A stretch of DNA of 64,000 nucleotides from Schistocerca nitens. Taxonomy: Eukaryota; Arthropoda; Insecta; Orthoptera; Acrididae. Below are positions 54,479 to 63,944 of this stretch, one piece after another. The DNA lies in contig NC_064623.1 of NCBI RefSeq assembly GCF_023898315.1, positions 13,591,140 to 13,655,139 on the forward strand. Direction: 5' to 3'. The position numbers were made by a program, and so were the translations under genes. The number at the start of each line of letters is the position of its first letter. Position 1 is the stretch's first letter. The notes under the pieces were generated by a model that had not been told where the DNA came from, made no database searches, and was given only the letters and a program-made list of their open reading frames with translations.

Positions 54479-55881
54479 ACTGCTGGCCACCGTAAATGCA
54501 ACACCCTGAAGGAAGCATCCGAATCAAGTGAAATTTACACCATGAGTTTGCAGCGATGAGATATGCAACTGATTAGAATTTCAGCGCAGAGGCACATCAC
54601 GCGCGCCTGTGGCGCCACCTCATAGCTCCATTTAACGCTTGGCGATTTCGACGAGTGTACGTTCGGCACGTGTGTTTACCTTGTGGTTGTTTCACAAGAC
54701 GATCAGTTATGCCTCGTAGACAACAGCGAACATCTTTTGATCAAGTATCCGAGTTCGACAGAGGAAGGATAGTGGCTTACCGAGATTGTGGATTATCATA
54801 CAGAGAAATCGCTAGTCGTGTTGGACGAAACCAAACAACTGTAATGTGGATATGTGACCGTTGGATGCAGGAGGGTACGACGGACCGACATGGTCGATCG
54901 CATTCACCTCGGTGCACCACTGCATGTGCTGATAGGCAAATTGTGCGCATGGCAGTGACGGATCGCTCAGTGACATCCCGAACCATAGCACAGCACATTG
55001 CGTCTGTAACGCATCATCCAGTGTCTGCGCGTACCATTCGACGCCGTTTACAGCAGAGTGGTCTGTCCGCAAGACGTCCATTGCTTCGTCTACCATTGAC
55101 GCAGAACCACAGACGTCTCCATCGCCAATGGTGTGATGACAGACGGATGTGGGCGGCAGAATGGAATGACGTTGTCTTTACTGACGAGGCACGCTTCTGT
55201 CTGCAGCACCACGATGGTCGGATTCGAGTGTGGAGACACCGTGGAGAGAGGATGCTGGACAGCTGCATTATGCACCGCCACACTGGTCTTGCACCGGGTA
55301 TTATGGTATGGGGCGGTATTGGATATTACTCTCGCACGCCTCTAGTACGCATTGCCGGTACTTTAAATAGCCGGCGCTACATATCCGAGGTGCTGGAGCC
55401 AGTTGTCCTTCCTTACCTTCAGGGTTCGGCCACAGCCATATTTCAACAGGATAATGCGCGACCACACGTGGCACGCATTGTCCAAAGGTTCTTCGTCAAT
55501 AACCAGATTGAACTGCTTCCCTGGCCGGCTTGCTCTCCGGATCTTTCGCCGATAGAAAACATGTGGTCCATGGTTGCTCAACGAGTGACCCAGATTACAT
55601 CCCCAGCTGCCACACCAGATGATCTTTGGCAACGTGTGGAAGCTGCTTGGGCTGCTGTACCCCAGGAACATATCCAACATCTCTTTGACTCAATGCCGAG
55701 ACGTGTGGCAGCGGTGATCTCCAACAATGGCGGCTATTCTGGCTACTGATTCTGGCAGGAACCACATGTCACAGACGTCTGTAAACGTAATCATTTGATA
55801 CTTGGTCAACATGTTATCTACAAAATTTTGTTGTGCTACCTCTTGTCTTTCTTGGTGTTGCATTTACGGTGGCCAGCAGTG
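54479..55881 (+). mobile_element. Tc1-like transposon family 2, apparently intact
   Basis: 1,403 bp flanked by TA (54477-54478 and 55882-55883). Terminal inverted repeats of at least 28 bp: CACTGCTGGCCACCGTAAAT and GCAACACC on the left match the complement of GGTGTTGC ATTTACGGTGGCCAGCAGTG on the right. One uninterrupted transposase ORF. Distinct from family 1 in ends and protein. Confidence 0.93.
54709..55749 (+). CDS. Tc1-like transposase, 346 residues, D-34-E
   Basis: Start ATG 54709 (MPRRQQRTSFDQVSEFDRGR) gives a normal Tc1 length; the frame is open for 18 codons upstream without another ATG. Two HTH regions are present (RIVAYRDCGLSYREIASRVG; VSARTIRRRLQQSGLSARRP) with a GR-hook-like HGRSHSPRC between. 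Catalytic residues: D in VVFTDEARFCL, D in IFQQDNARPHVA, E in DLSPIENMWSM, with 34 residues between the last two. PGIMVWGGIGY is typical. All catalytic residues are kept, so activity is plausible. Confidence 0.93.
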   Translation: MPRRQQRTSFDQVSEFDRGRIVAYRDCGLSYREIASRVGRNQTTVMWICDRWMQEGTTDRHGRSHSPRCTTACADRQIVRMAVTDRSVTSRTIAQHIASVTHHPVSARTIRRRLQQSGLSARRPLLRLPLTQNHRRLHRQWCDDRRMWAAEWNDVVFTDEARFCLQHHDGRIRVWRHRGERMLDSCIMHRHTGLAPGIMVWGGIGYYSRTPLVRIAGTLNSRRYISEVLEPVVLPYLQGSATAIFQQDNARPHVARIVQRFFVNNQIELLPWPACSPDLSPIENMWSMVAQRVTQITSPAATPDDLWQRVEAAWAAVPQEHIQHLFDSMPRRVAAVISNNGGYSGY

Positions 55882-55883
55882 TA

Positions 55884-58020
55884 TATCGCGAAGACAGACA
55901 GCACCGTATACACTTCTCGCAGCACTAGATATTTCCCTGCGAGGTTGGCGGTCAGGTGACCAGAGCGCCCTCAGCAGACCAAAGTCACTCTCAGAACTGT
56001 ACTACAAATTCGGAATCGTTCCCCCTCGGCAGAAGCGCGTTACTGTTTCTGGTCCGGACCTGCTTGCTTGCTTTCTTATCCTACACCCATCTCCAGACGC
56101 TGGGATTACAAGAACACATATATTTTCGCATGATTTGCCATACTTCTTTCACTGTACTTCTCGATATCAAGCACACAGCAGTATCCTACCGACCGCTCGC
56201 GCAACATAATTCCGAAGATACAGACTGAAATCTTTAGCTAGGTGGGGCGTCTGCGAAGACATTTACGTGGAAACTCGAAACAAATAGAGAAAACTGATAT
56301 TTCTGCTTGTGAATACCGATGTCGGTAATGTAGCAGATTCCAAATCATCCCTATAATTTACAAAGTCAACTAAAGTGTTTCTCATGTCTAGAGAACCGTC
56401 AACCAGGTCTTCCAAATGCAAGATGCATACACCACAATCGATCTTCTCTCAACTTAATAAAGTGGCGAAATGTGCAGAAGCAGTCAACTGAACAATTTAC
56501 ATGGGAGAGAATAACGGTCCAGCGCAAACACACCTCCATATTCAATCTTCTCAAATTTCCACATGCTCACGAAAGCTATCCAACACATACTAAGTATTAG
56601 TTCGCTATTCGGTCGTCTAGAGGACAACACGGTTATGTCATCTACACTCCTATGCTCCAACAGGCTTCTCCGTGCAGACAGCTCCTACTATTAATGGGAA
56701 ACGTGAATCATCCCCACACAGGTCACCAGCGCTGCACGCCAAGCATGCACAGGTAGAATCATCATCCTAAGAAATCGGTCACATGTTTATTTTATCCCTG
56801 TACTTACAACAAAATGTCACCATCGCGGTCTTTGTTGAACGACATTCGACAATGAGCGAAGTATCAGAAATACACCCAGTTGACAGCTGTGGCTCTGGTA
56901 ATAAAAATATCAGTACAACTCTTATGACTTGACACACTCTTCCTTTTGCTATCACAGTACTCGACGTCAAATCCACACCTTCCTTACGAATGGACATAGT
57001 CATTTCCTTTGCACATGTCAGAACACAAAAACATACTTTGTAAGATTGATGCTCAAGGCGAACCTATCACGCACCTCCTACTACTATGTATAATACTTCG
57101 TTAATAACTAATCGCTGGCGATACGAAATGATACTGACCGAAAATCAACGATGGGTGGACATGTCTCATAAGTTTTTCTTGCGAGTGCTACCACTGTGTC
57201 TTAGAACGAGAGGTTTAATCGTCTTAAAAACTGGCAGATGTTAAAAAAAACCGATCCCAACAACTATTGTATGTTACTGCCACAAGCGGTCTTAGTTCTA
57301 CATGTTCACACAATTATCCATGTTAAAAGCTATATCTGCTTTATAAATCCATGTATGGCATTACCTATGAATCACGTGGTTTTTCCAGACAAATACCGAA
57401 ACGGTGATCGCCGTAGTGTATATTATCAGCCCAGCAGTCCGGTTACACGTAGCCCACGATGCAACCTCGTCGTAAAATCGCTGAATTTTGATAGTGATTC
57501 GGCTAAGGAATGTGGTATGAAACCAGTATCTGCAACCCACTCACGCCGCTGCCACTAGATATTTCTCCAGTATTTGTAACGTATTCTGTCTCGATACCGT
57601 GCCAGAGATTCTGCAATATATCCACTGAATTATAGGCGATGACTGATTGAGAAGGATCACAAATAGTAGTAGATGTTGTGCTGTTTGAGGTCGTAAGAAA
57701 TGTTCACTAGCTTTTCAGATCTCTAGTGCTACGCTATCCGCTAGAAATGATGTCTATGATTTGGAATCAAGTCGTTCCATTCAACCACATACATGCATTG
57801 GATCCTATGGAGAAGTCTTTTCATGATTACAGCCACAAGTGAATCATATTTCAGGCTCTCTCATATCTCGAAACGAGTCACCTTTCTCGAACCTATCTGC
57901 TACAGTAAAATTCCCGCCTCGTTTTAGGTAGCCCCAAGGCATCCTGCAACTGCCCCTTCAGACTCTGCGCTACCATCCCTGCAGCTTTGCGCGCGTCATC
58001 CTTCCAATGTAAGTCGGAAC
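55884..58020. other. No recognised gene
   Basis: About 2.1 kb of moderately AT-rich DNA. Several open frames under 140 codons exist on both strands, but none shows a family motif or a credible splice-site context. Confidence 0.35.
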
Positions 58021-58023
58021 TGA

Positions 58024-58928
58024 CAAGGGAACCTCCCCATCGCACCCCCCTCAGATTTAATTATAAGTTGGCACAGTGGATAGGCCTTGAAAAACTGAAC
58101 ACAGATCAATCGAGAAAACAGGAAGAAGTTGTGTGGAACTCTGAAAAAATAAGCAAAATACACAAACTGAGTAGTCCATGTGCAACATAGGCAACAATCA
58201 AGGGGAGGCGGAGCGTAGGAGCGCCATGGTCCCGTGATTAGCGTGAGCAGAGGCGGAGCGAGAGGTCGTTGGTTCAAGTCCACCCTCGAGCGAAAAGTTT
58301 AATTTTTTATTTTCAGTTTATGTCACAAACTCTTATGTTTTCATTACTTTTTTGGGAGTGATTATCACATCCACAAGAAAACCTGAATCGGGCAAGGTAG
58401 AAGAATATTTTTGCCCATTCGCCAAGTGTACAAGTTAGGTGGGTCGACAACATATTCCCGTCATGTGACGCATATCCCGTCACCAGTGTCGTATAGAATA
58501 TATCAGACTGTTTTCCTGTGGAGGAATCGGTTGACCTATGACCTTGCGATCAAATGTTGTCGGTTCCCATTGAAGAGGCACGGTTTTGCGGTGCGGTCGC
58601 AAAACACAGACACTAAACTTATTACAGTGAACAGAGACGTCAATGAACGAACGTTGACAGATCATAACTTTACGAAAATAAAGAAAATAAACTTATCAGT
58701 CGAGGGAAGAGTTGAACCACGGGACCACGGCGCTCCTATGCTTACATTATCCTTGATGTTGCCTGTCTTGCGCGTGGACTATTCAGTTTGTATATTTTGT
58801 TTATTTTTTCATAGTTCCACACAACTTCTTCCTGTTTTCTCGATTGATCTGTGTTCAGTTTTTCAAGGCCTATCCACTGTGCCAATTTATAACTAAATCT
58901 GAGGGGGTGCGATGGGGAGGTTCCCTTG
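58024..58928. mobile_element. Palindromic element with tRNA-like arms, copy 2
   Basis: 905 bp with ends CAAGGGAACCTCCCCATCGC and its complement, flanked by TGA (58021-58023 and 58929-58931). The first 190 bp closely match copy 1 (47854). A tRNA-like segment with GTGGTTCAAGTCC-type B box lies at about 58210-58290, and its inverted partner near 58690-58740 is shortened. The centre is an inverted version of part of copy 1 (the GCACGGTTTTGCGGTGCGGT stretch). Smaller than copy 1, so the middle is variable. Confidence 0.85.
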
Positions 58929-58974
58929 TGAGTAGGGGTCGAAGGGAACTATATCTACCACCTCCTTCCAAAAA

Positions 58975-59245
58975 ACTCGTGCTTCCCACTCTAGAATATT
59001 GTTCAAGTGTCTGAGGCCCATTGCAGATTGGATTAACAAGGGGGTGTTGAACGTGTGAAAAGAAGGGTAGCATCAATGGTCACAGGTTGGTAGGACACCG
59101 AAGAGCTTCGCAGAAATGCAGAAAAACTTGAACTGGCAGGTACTTCAGGACAGATGGCAACTATCCCATTACATCCTCTTACAACGTCTGAAGAGATGGT
59201 ATTAAGTGACGAATTCTACAAACCACTATGCATCACTCCCAGAGG
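58975..59245 (+). mobile_element. CR1/Jockey-type LINE relic (RT C-terminus)
   Basis: Reads LPTLEYCSSV then GPLQIGLTR (about 58980-59040) and VKRRVASMVTGW (about 59055-59095), a pattern common at the end of such LINE RTs. Frame changes throughout; only about 270 bp remain. Confidence 0.5.
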
Positions 59246-59246
59246 G

Positions 59247-59248
<2 letters not shown>

Positions 59249-59292
<44 letters not shown>
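59249..59292. repeat. (TG)22 microsatellite at a LINE 3' end
   Basis: Perfect TG repeats directly adjoin the 3' terminus of the minus-strand LINE D. Seen from that strand the LINE ends in CAAACACACA, so the microsatellite is probably an expanded tail. Confidence 0.9.
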
Positions 59293-59293
<1 letters not shown>

Positions 59294-59296
<3 letters not shown>

Positions 59297-60590
59297 AGGT
59301 TTACGAGAGCTAAACAGCGGGGTCATCAGCGCCCAAACGCATAAAAACAGGAACACATGCAGTGAAGGGACTAAGACGGACAGCGAACAAGGGGAACAGC
59401 TAAAAGATGATGTGTCGGCCGCTGGGCCAACACCTGGTAGATCGAAGTGGCTAGGTGCACGCTAAACTAACGCAGACGGGCGTGAAGTACTGGAACAGGA
59501 TACGTATTACTGATATGAAGAAAAGTACGTAGCTGGAATAATATACTTAACTTTAATCTGGTGTTGTGGTACATCACACAAAGGAGACTTTAATTACAAT
59601 CACTGTAAGTCTAATGGCGCCTTGCCAGGTCGCAGCCATCGACCAAGCTGAAGGCTATTCCATCCGTCTCTCGGCAAATGAGAGGAAGGCCCCGTACGTC
59701 CAGTCGCAAGCAATGTCGTCCGTACAACTGGGGCGAGGTCTCCTCAGTCTCTCGAGACCTGCCATGTGGTGGCGCTAGGTTTGCGATCCCACAGTGGCGA
59801 CACGCGCGTCCGACATGTACTAAGGACCGCGGCCGATTTAAGTTACCACCTAGCAAGTGTGGTGTCTGGCTGTGACACCACAAAAGACACAGACCTGATG
59901 CAGTTCCAAATCCTCACATACAGAGGCAAAACAAGAGAAGAAGGAATGCACTAAAAAAGGAAAGGAAACACAAGGAAGGGAGGACAGAAACCGAAGGGAA
60001 ACATGGAGGTATTCGTGACTGGCGGACCTCTTACCTAAAATCTGGGTGAGCCAGTCATCCAGCGGCACATTAAAACCCTCTCCCTAAAATCCGAGGCAAC
60101 AAATTGGACAGGACACAAAACCGTAATACCTTAACCACAGACGTTGCGTCGTCTTGCAAAATAGAGGGCAAATCCGGTGGCAAAGAAACCACCGCCCTCT
60201 GGTCAGAGAATAAAAGAGTCAAGTAAAATGTGGCGGACAGTAATCTGGACGCCACAAGCACTGCAGATTGGGGGCTCCTCCCGCCGGAGTAAAAAACCAT
60301 GTGTGAAGGGACTGTGCCCGATGCGGAGGCGAGTGAGGAGAACCTCATCCCGCCTGCATGACTGGTAGGACGCACGCCATGGCCGCGTGGTGGCATTGAC
60401 CAGAAGCAGCTTATTGTCACCGACTGCCAGCCACTCCTCTTCCCATTGACGCATAACACGAAAACGCAGGAGGGACTGCGAAGACAGTATTAGACTGATC
60501 ATCCCGTTCATAGAGACATTTAAGTAGTCAGTCTTCCTGTGCTCCATGGAAATGAAAGAAACCCTAATATATTGCACAGACTATGGATTT
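59294..60590 (-). mobile_element. LINE D: 5'-truncated relative of LINEs A-C, minus strand
   Basis: On the minus strand it ends in GGGCGCTGATGACC followed by a loop and AGCTCTCG, the same 3' hairpin type as LINEs A and B. Coding at 60577-60203 reads RRDEVLLTRLRIGHSPFTHG, LLRREEPPICSACGVQITVR and continues in a neighbouring frame (LPPDLPSILQDDATSVVKVL). This is the C-terminal zinc-knuckle end of an RNase H LINE ORF2. Interrupted by the solo LTR at 59408-59882 and bordered on the right by a Tc1 insertion. Confidence 0.8.
59408..59882 (-). mobile_element. Solo LTR nested in LINE D
   Basis: 475 bp bounded by TG...CA: TGATGTGTC at the left and GACACCACA at the right, imperfect inverted ends. It is flanked by the 5-bp target duplication aaaga (59403-59407 and 59883-59887). 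No internal retrotransposon genes. The orientation is inferred from resemblance of the reverse strand (TGTGGTGTCACAGCCAGACA) to LTR starts I associate with locust-type Gypsy elements. Solo LTRs arise by recombination between the two LTRs. Confidence 0.75.
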
Positions 60591-60593
60591 ATA

Positions 60594-62006
60594 CACTCCT
60601 GGAAATTGAAATAAGAACACCGTGAATTCATTGTCCCAGGAAGGGGAAACTTTATTGACACATTCCCAGGGTCAGATACATCACATGATCACACTGACAG
60701 AACCACAGGCACATAGACACAGGCAACAGAGCATGCACAATGTCGGCACTAGTACAGTGTATATCCACCTTTCGCAGCAATGCAGGCTGCTATTCTCCCA
60801 TGGAGACGATCGTAGAGATGCTGGATGTAGTCCTGTGGAACGGCTTGCCATGCCATTTCCACCTGGCGCCTCAGTTGGACCAGCGTTCGTGCTGGACGTG
60901 CAGACCGCGTGAGACGACACTTCATCCAGTCCCAAACATGCTCAATGGGGGACAGATCCGGAGATCTTGCTGGCCAGGGTAGTTGACTTACACCTTCTAG
61001 AGCACGTTGGGTGGCACGGGATACATGCGGACGTGCATTGTCCTGTTGGAACAGCAAGTTCCCTTGCCGGTCTAGGAATGGTAGAACGATGGGTTCGATG
61101 ACGGTTTGGATGTACCGTGCACTATTCAGTGTCCCCTCGACGATCACCAGTGGTGTACGGCCAGTGTAGGAGATCGCTCCCCACACCATGATGCCGGGTG
61201 TTGGCCCTGTGTGCCTCGGTCGTATGCAGTCCTGATTGTGGCGCTCACCTGCACGGCGCATACGACCATCATTGGCACCAAGGCAGAAGCGACTCTCATC
61301 GCTGAAGACGACACGTCTCCATTCGTCCCTCCATTCACGCCTGTCGCGACACCACTGGAGGCGGGCTGCACGATGTTGGGGCGTGAGCGGAAGACGGCCT
61401 AACGGTGTGCGGGACCGTAGCCCAGCTTCATGGAGACGGTTGCGAATGGTCCTCGCCGATACCCCAGGAGCAACAGTGTCCCTAATTTGCTGGGAAGTGG
61501 CGGTGCGGTCCCCTACGGCACTGCGTAGGATCCTACGGTCTTGGCGTGCATCCGTTCGTCGCTGCGGTCCGGTCCCAGGTCGACGGGCACGTTCACCTTC
61601 CGCCGACCACTGGCGACAACATCGATGTACTGTGGAGACCTCACGCTCCACGTGTTGAGCAATTCGGCGGTACGTCCACCCGGCCTCCCGCATGCCCACT
61701 ATACGCCCTCGCTCAAAGTCCGTCAACTGCACATACGGTTCACGTCCACGCTGTCGCGGCATGCTACCAGTGTTAAAGACTGCGATGGAGCTCCGTATGC
61801 CACGGCAAACTGGCTGACACTGACGGCGGCGGTGCACAAATGCTGCGCAGCTAGCGCCATTCGACGGCCAACACCGCGGTTCCTGGTGTGTCCGCTGTGC
61901 CGTGCGTGTGATCATTGCTTGTACAGCCCTCTCGCAGTGTCCGGAGCAAGTATGGTGGGTCTGACACACCGGTGTCAATGTGTTCTTTTTTACATTTCCA
62001 GGAGTG
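60594..62006 (-). mobile_element. Tc1-like transposon family 1, copy 2, apparently intact
   Basis: 1,413 bp, the same length as the copy at 38074, in the opposite orientation. Flanked by TA (60592-60593 and 62007-62008). Terminal repeats are as in copy 1, with single-base differences (for example GGAAATGTAAAAAAG versus GGAAATGGAAAAAAG at the transposase 5' end). The ORF is open. Confidence 0.93.
60749..61762 (-). CDS. Tc1-like transposase, second copy, D-32-E
   Basis: Minus-strand ORF from ATG at 61762, 337 residues, identical to the copy at 38318 except three residues that I could see: EREVSTV for GREVSTV, EGERARR for EGARARR, MKCRLTRS for MKRRLTRS. All catalytic positions (SDESRF, QQDNARPH, SPIEHVW) are kept. 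Near-identity argues for recent transposition of both copies from the same source. Confidence 0.93.
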   Translation of the reverse strand: MPRQRGREPYVQLTDFERGRIVGMREAGWTYRRIAQHVEREVSTVHRCCRQWSAEGERARRPGTGPQRRTDARQDRRILRSAVGDRTATSQQIRDTVAPGVSARTIRNRLHEAGLRSRTPLGRLPLTPQHRAARLQWCRDRREWRDEWRRVVFSDESRFCLGANDGRMRRAGERHNQDCIRPRHTGPTPGIMVWGAISYTGRTPLVIVEGTLNSARYIQTVIEPIVLPFLDRQGNLLFQQDNARPHVSRATQRALEGVSQLPWPARSPDLSPIEHVWDWMKCRLTRSARPARTLVQLRRQVEMAWQAVPQDYIQHLYDRLHGRIAACIAAKGGYTLY

Positions 62007-62497
62007 TATGTAGAGGTGGTATTTGGGAGAGTCTGCATTATCGTCTCCGAATTATTCCCCTATTGTACGCAGTACACAACTGCGTAAAATGTGTTCATTT
62101 ACCGTCGTCTTAAGCAGATTAAGGGGACCACACCCTCACCATAGAAGACACCCACTTACCGTAACAGCATCTCCTCCATATTTCGTTATCGGCGCTATAC
62201 ATGAGGGGAGGCAAACTTTCCCAGGTATCCATCAAATCGAAATACCTCCATCGGATTGCCACAGAGTATAATGTGATTCATCATTCCAGATCACTCGTTT
62301 CCAATCATCCGCAGTCCTGTGGCGTCGCCCTTTGCACTGCCTCATGCCTCACGGAGCACTAACTACAGAAATATATAAGGGGCGTTCAAAATGAAACGAG
62401 CCAGAGGCATAATTACATAAGCCAGTACCTGTATGTGAAGATAGTATCTGTTCACGAAAGAACAGATACCATTGATGACTGTGCAGCTTTTCTAGAA

Positions 62498-62942
62498 TGA
62501 AATGATAATTAAATCGAAACCCTTAGCTGCTGACAGATATTGATATACATCAATGGGGACAGTTGAAAATGTGTGCCCCGACCACGACTCGAACCCGGGA
62601 TCTCCTGCTTACAAGGCAGACGCTCTATCCATCTGAGCCACCGAGGGCACTTGTACCTCGCACGCTTCCCGTGAGACCCACATTCCCAACTGTCCACAAC
62701 CTATATTCATAGTGCTGCTAATAGATATTTGCCCCTTAACTCATTACTCGCGGCAGACTAAGCTGTTGAGTCCCTGCAGTCGCACTATCCTCTGTGCTCT
62801 CGGCGGCTCACATGGATAGAGCGTCTGCAGGAGATCCTGGGTTCGAGTCCTGGTTGGAGCACACATTTTTAACTGTCCCCATTGATGTATATCAACACCT
62901 GTCATCAGCTAAGGGTTTCGACTTAATTATCATTTCACTTTA
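62498..62942. mobile_element. tRNA-Thr-like palindromic element
   Basis: Arms 62498-62655 and about 62795-62942 are inverted copies: outer tails (GAAATGATAATTAA, CCCTTAGCTG, GATATACATCAATGGGGACA) and inner tRNA-like heads pointing away from the centre. The right head (62797-62865) has lost the anticodon stem-loop; the left keeps it. Inserted just after the stop codon of the inverted transposase C-terminus. Confidence 0.75.
62575..62648 (-). tRNA. tRNA-Thr(UGU)-like head, probably not a functional tRNA
   Basis: Minus-strand 74 nt folds as a tRNA: acceptor GCCCTCG against TCGGGGC (mismatch and wobbles), D arm GGCTC...GAGC, anticodon stem TCTGC/GCAGG with loop CTTGTAA (anticodon TGT), and a T arm around GGGTTCGAGTC with a poor stem. 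The damaged T stem and the mobile-element context argue that it is a SINE-type head, not a working gene. Confidence 0.45.
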
Positions 62943-63168
62943 GAACTTGTATGTTAGAAGTCTTGACCCTGGCTGTTGAGACACTTGTCCCACAGTGACA
63001 CAAGGCGGTGAATGGCTGACTCATAAAATTCCCGGGACTGCGATGTTAACCAGTACCGCACGTACAGCTGGACGTCTTCGTCCACACGAGTGCATGAAAG
63101 GTTATACTGACGTTCTTCTTTGAGCAAGATGGCCGCCTTCCGATTCACTTCTACAGCACGCCACAACA

Positions 63169-63558
63169 GTGAATGCCCAGCGTTACTCGCAAACCTTGAC
63201 CACCCTTCGTCAAGCGATCAAATCAAAACGACCAGGCAATCTCACCCGCGGGGTCGTTCTGCTCCACGACAATGCAAAGCCCCATACGGCCAACACAGTC
63301 GCAGTATTCCTGCAGAAATTCAAATGTGAGGTTCTCGGCCACCCACCATACAGTCGGGACCTCTCTCCCTGTGATTACACCATTTTTGGTCCCCTTAAAA
63401 AGGCTCTGAGGGGCAAACGATTCACGTCGGACGACGACGTCCAGCTGTACGTGCAGAACTGGTTAACATCGCAGCCCCGGGAATTTTATGAGACAGCCAT
63501 TCACCGCCTTGTGTCACAGTGGGACAAGTTTCTCAACAGCCAGGGTCGAGATTTCTAA
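63169..63558 (+). pseudogene. mariner transposase C-terminal half (D34D)
   Basis: 129 codons: GVVLLHDNAKPHTANTV (second catalytic Asp), then HPPYSRDLSPCDYTIFGPLK (third Asp, 34 residues after the second), and WLTSQPREFYETAIHRLVSQ to the end NSQGRDF. The N-terminal HTH and first Asp are missing. The D34D spacing identifies mariner proper. Confidence 0.85.
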
Positions 63559-63743
63559 CATACAGGTACTGGTTTCTGTAATTATACCTCCAGCTCGTTT
63601 CTTTTTGAACGCTCCTTATATGTCTTATGAGGAGCTGCTCGATAATTTTAGCCCATTATTTTTAACTACCTAAGTACAGTCATTGTGACAGTTGAACCAA
63701 TGGAAGCAGCTTGGAACTCACGAGTGATTCCTTCCGCTGGTTT

Positions 63744-63944
63744 GCCGGCCGCGGTGGTCTCGCGGTTCTAGGCGCGCAGTCCGGAACCGTGCGACCGCTA
63801 CGGTCGCAGGTTCGAATCCTGCCTCGGGCATGGATGTGTGTGATGTCCTTAGGTTAGTTTGGTTTAAGTAGTTCTAAGTTCTAGGGGACTGATAACCACA
63901 GCAGTTGAGTCCCATAGTGCTCAGAGCCATTTGAACCATTTGAA
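63744..63944 (+). mobile_element. tRNA-derived SINE with perfect target duplication
   Basis: 201 bp. The head has GGTGGTCTCGCGGTTCTAGG (A box) and GGTTCGAATCC (B box, about 63810). The body ends in TTTGAACCATTTGAA repeats. Flanked by a perfect 14-bp duplication ccttccgctggttt at 63730-63743 and 63945-63958. The perfect duplication and clean promoter boxes indicate a young insertion. I associate this SINE type with Schistocerca-like genomes. Confidence 0.93.

Larger units (their letters stand above)
62378..63616. mobile_element. mariner-type element with inverted duplicated 3' half
   Basis: Flanked by TA (62376-62377 and 63617-63618), ends AGGGGCGTTCAAAATG and the complement of AGGAGCGTTCAAAAAG. 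The right half encodes the C-terminal part of a mariner transposase on the plus strand. The left half holds an inverted copy of the same C-terminus (minus strand, 63090-62946, DEDVQLYVRYWLTSQSREFY). So both ends are transposase 3' ends. A tRNA-like palindrome interrupts the left half at 62498-62942. Confidence 0.75.

Noticed and set aside
51560-59245. A single LINE split by a 7-kb insertion (RT pieces at 51.6 and 59.0 kb)
   Set aside because: The two RT fragments are short and no matching junction or target duplication was found.
60622-61402. Plus-strand ORFs over the second Tc1 copy
   Set aside because: They are antisense shadows of the minus-strand transposase; the mirror ORFs occur on the first copy.
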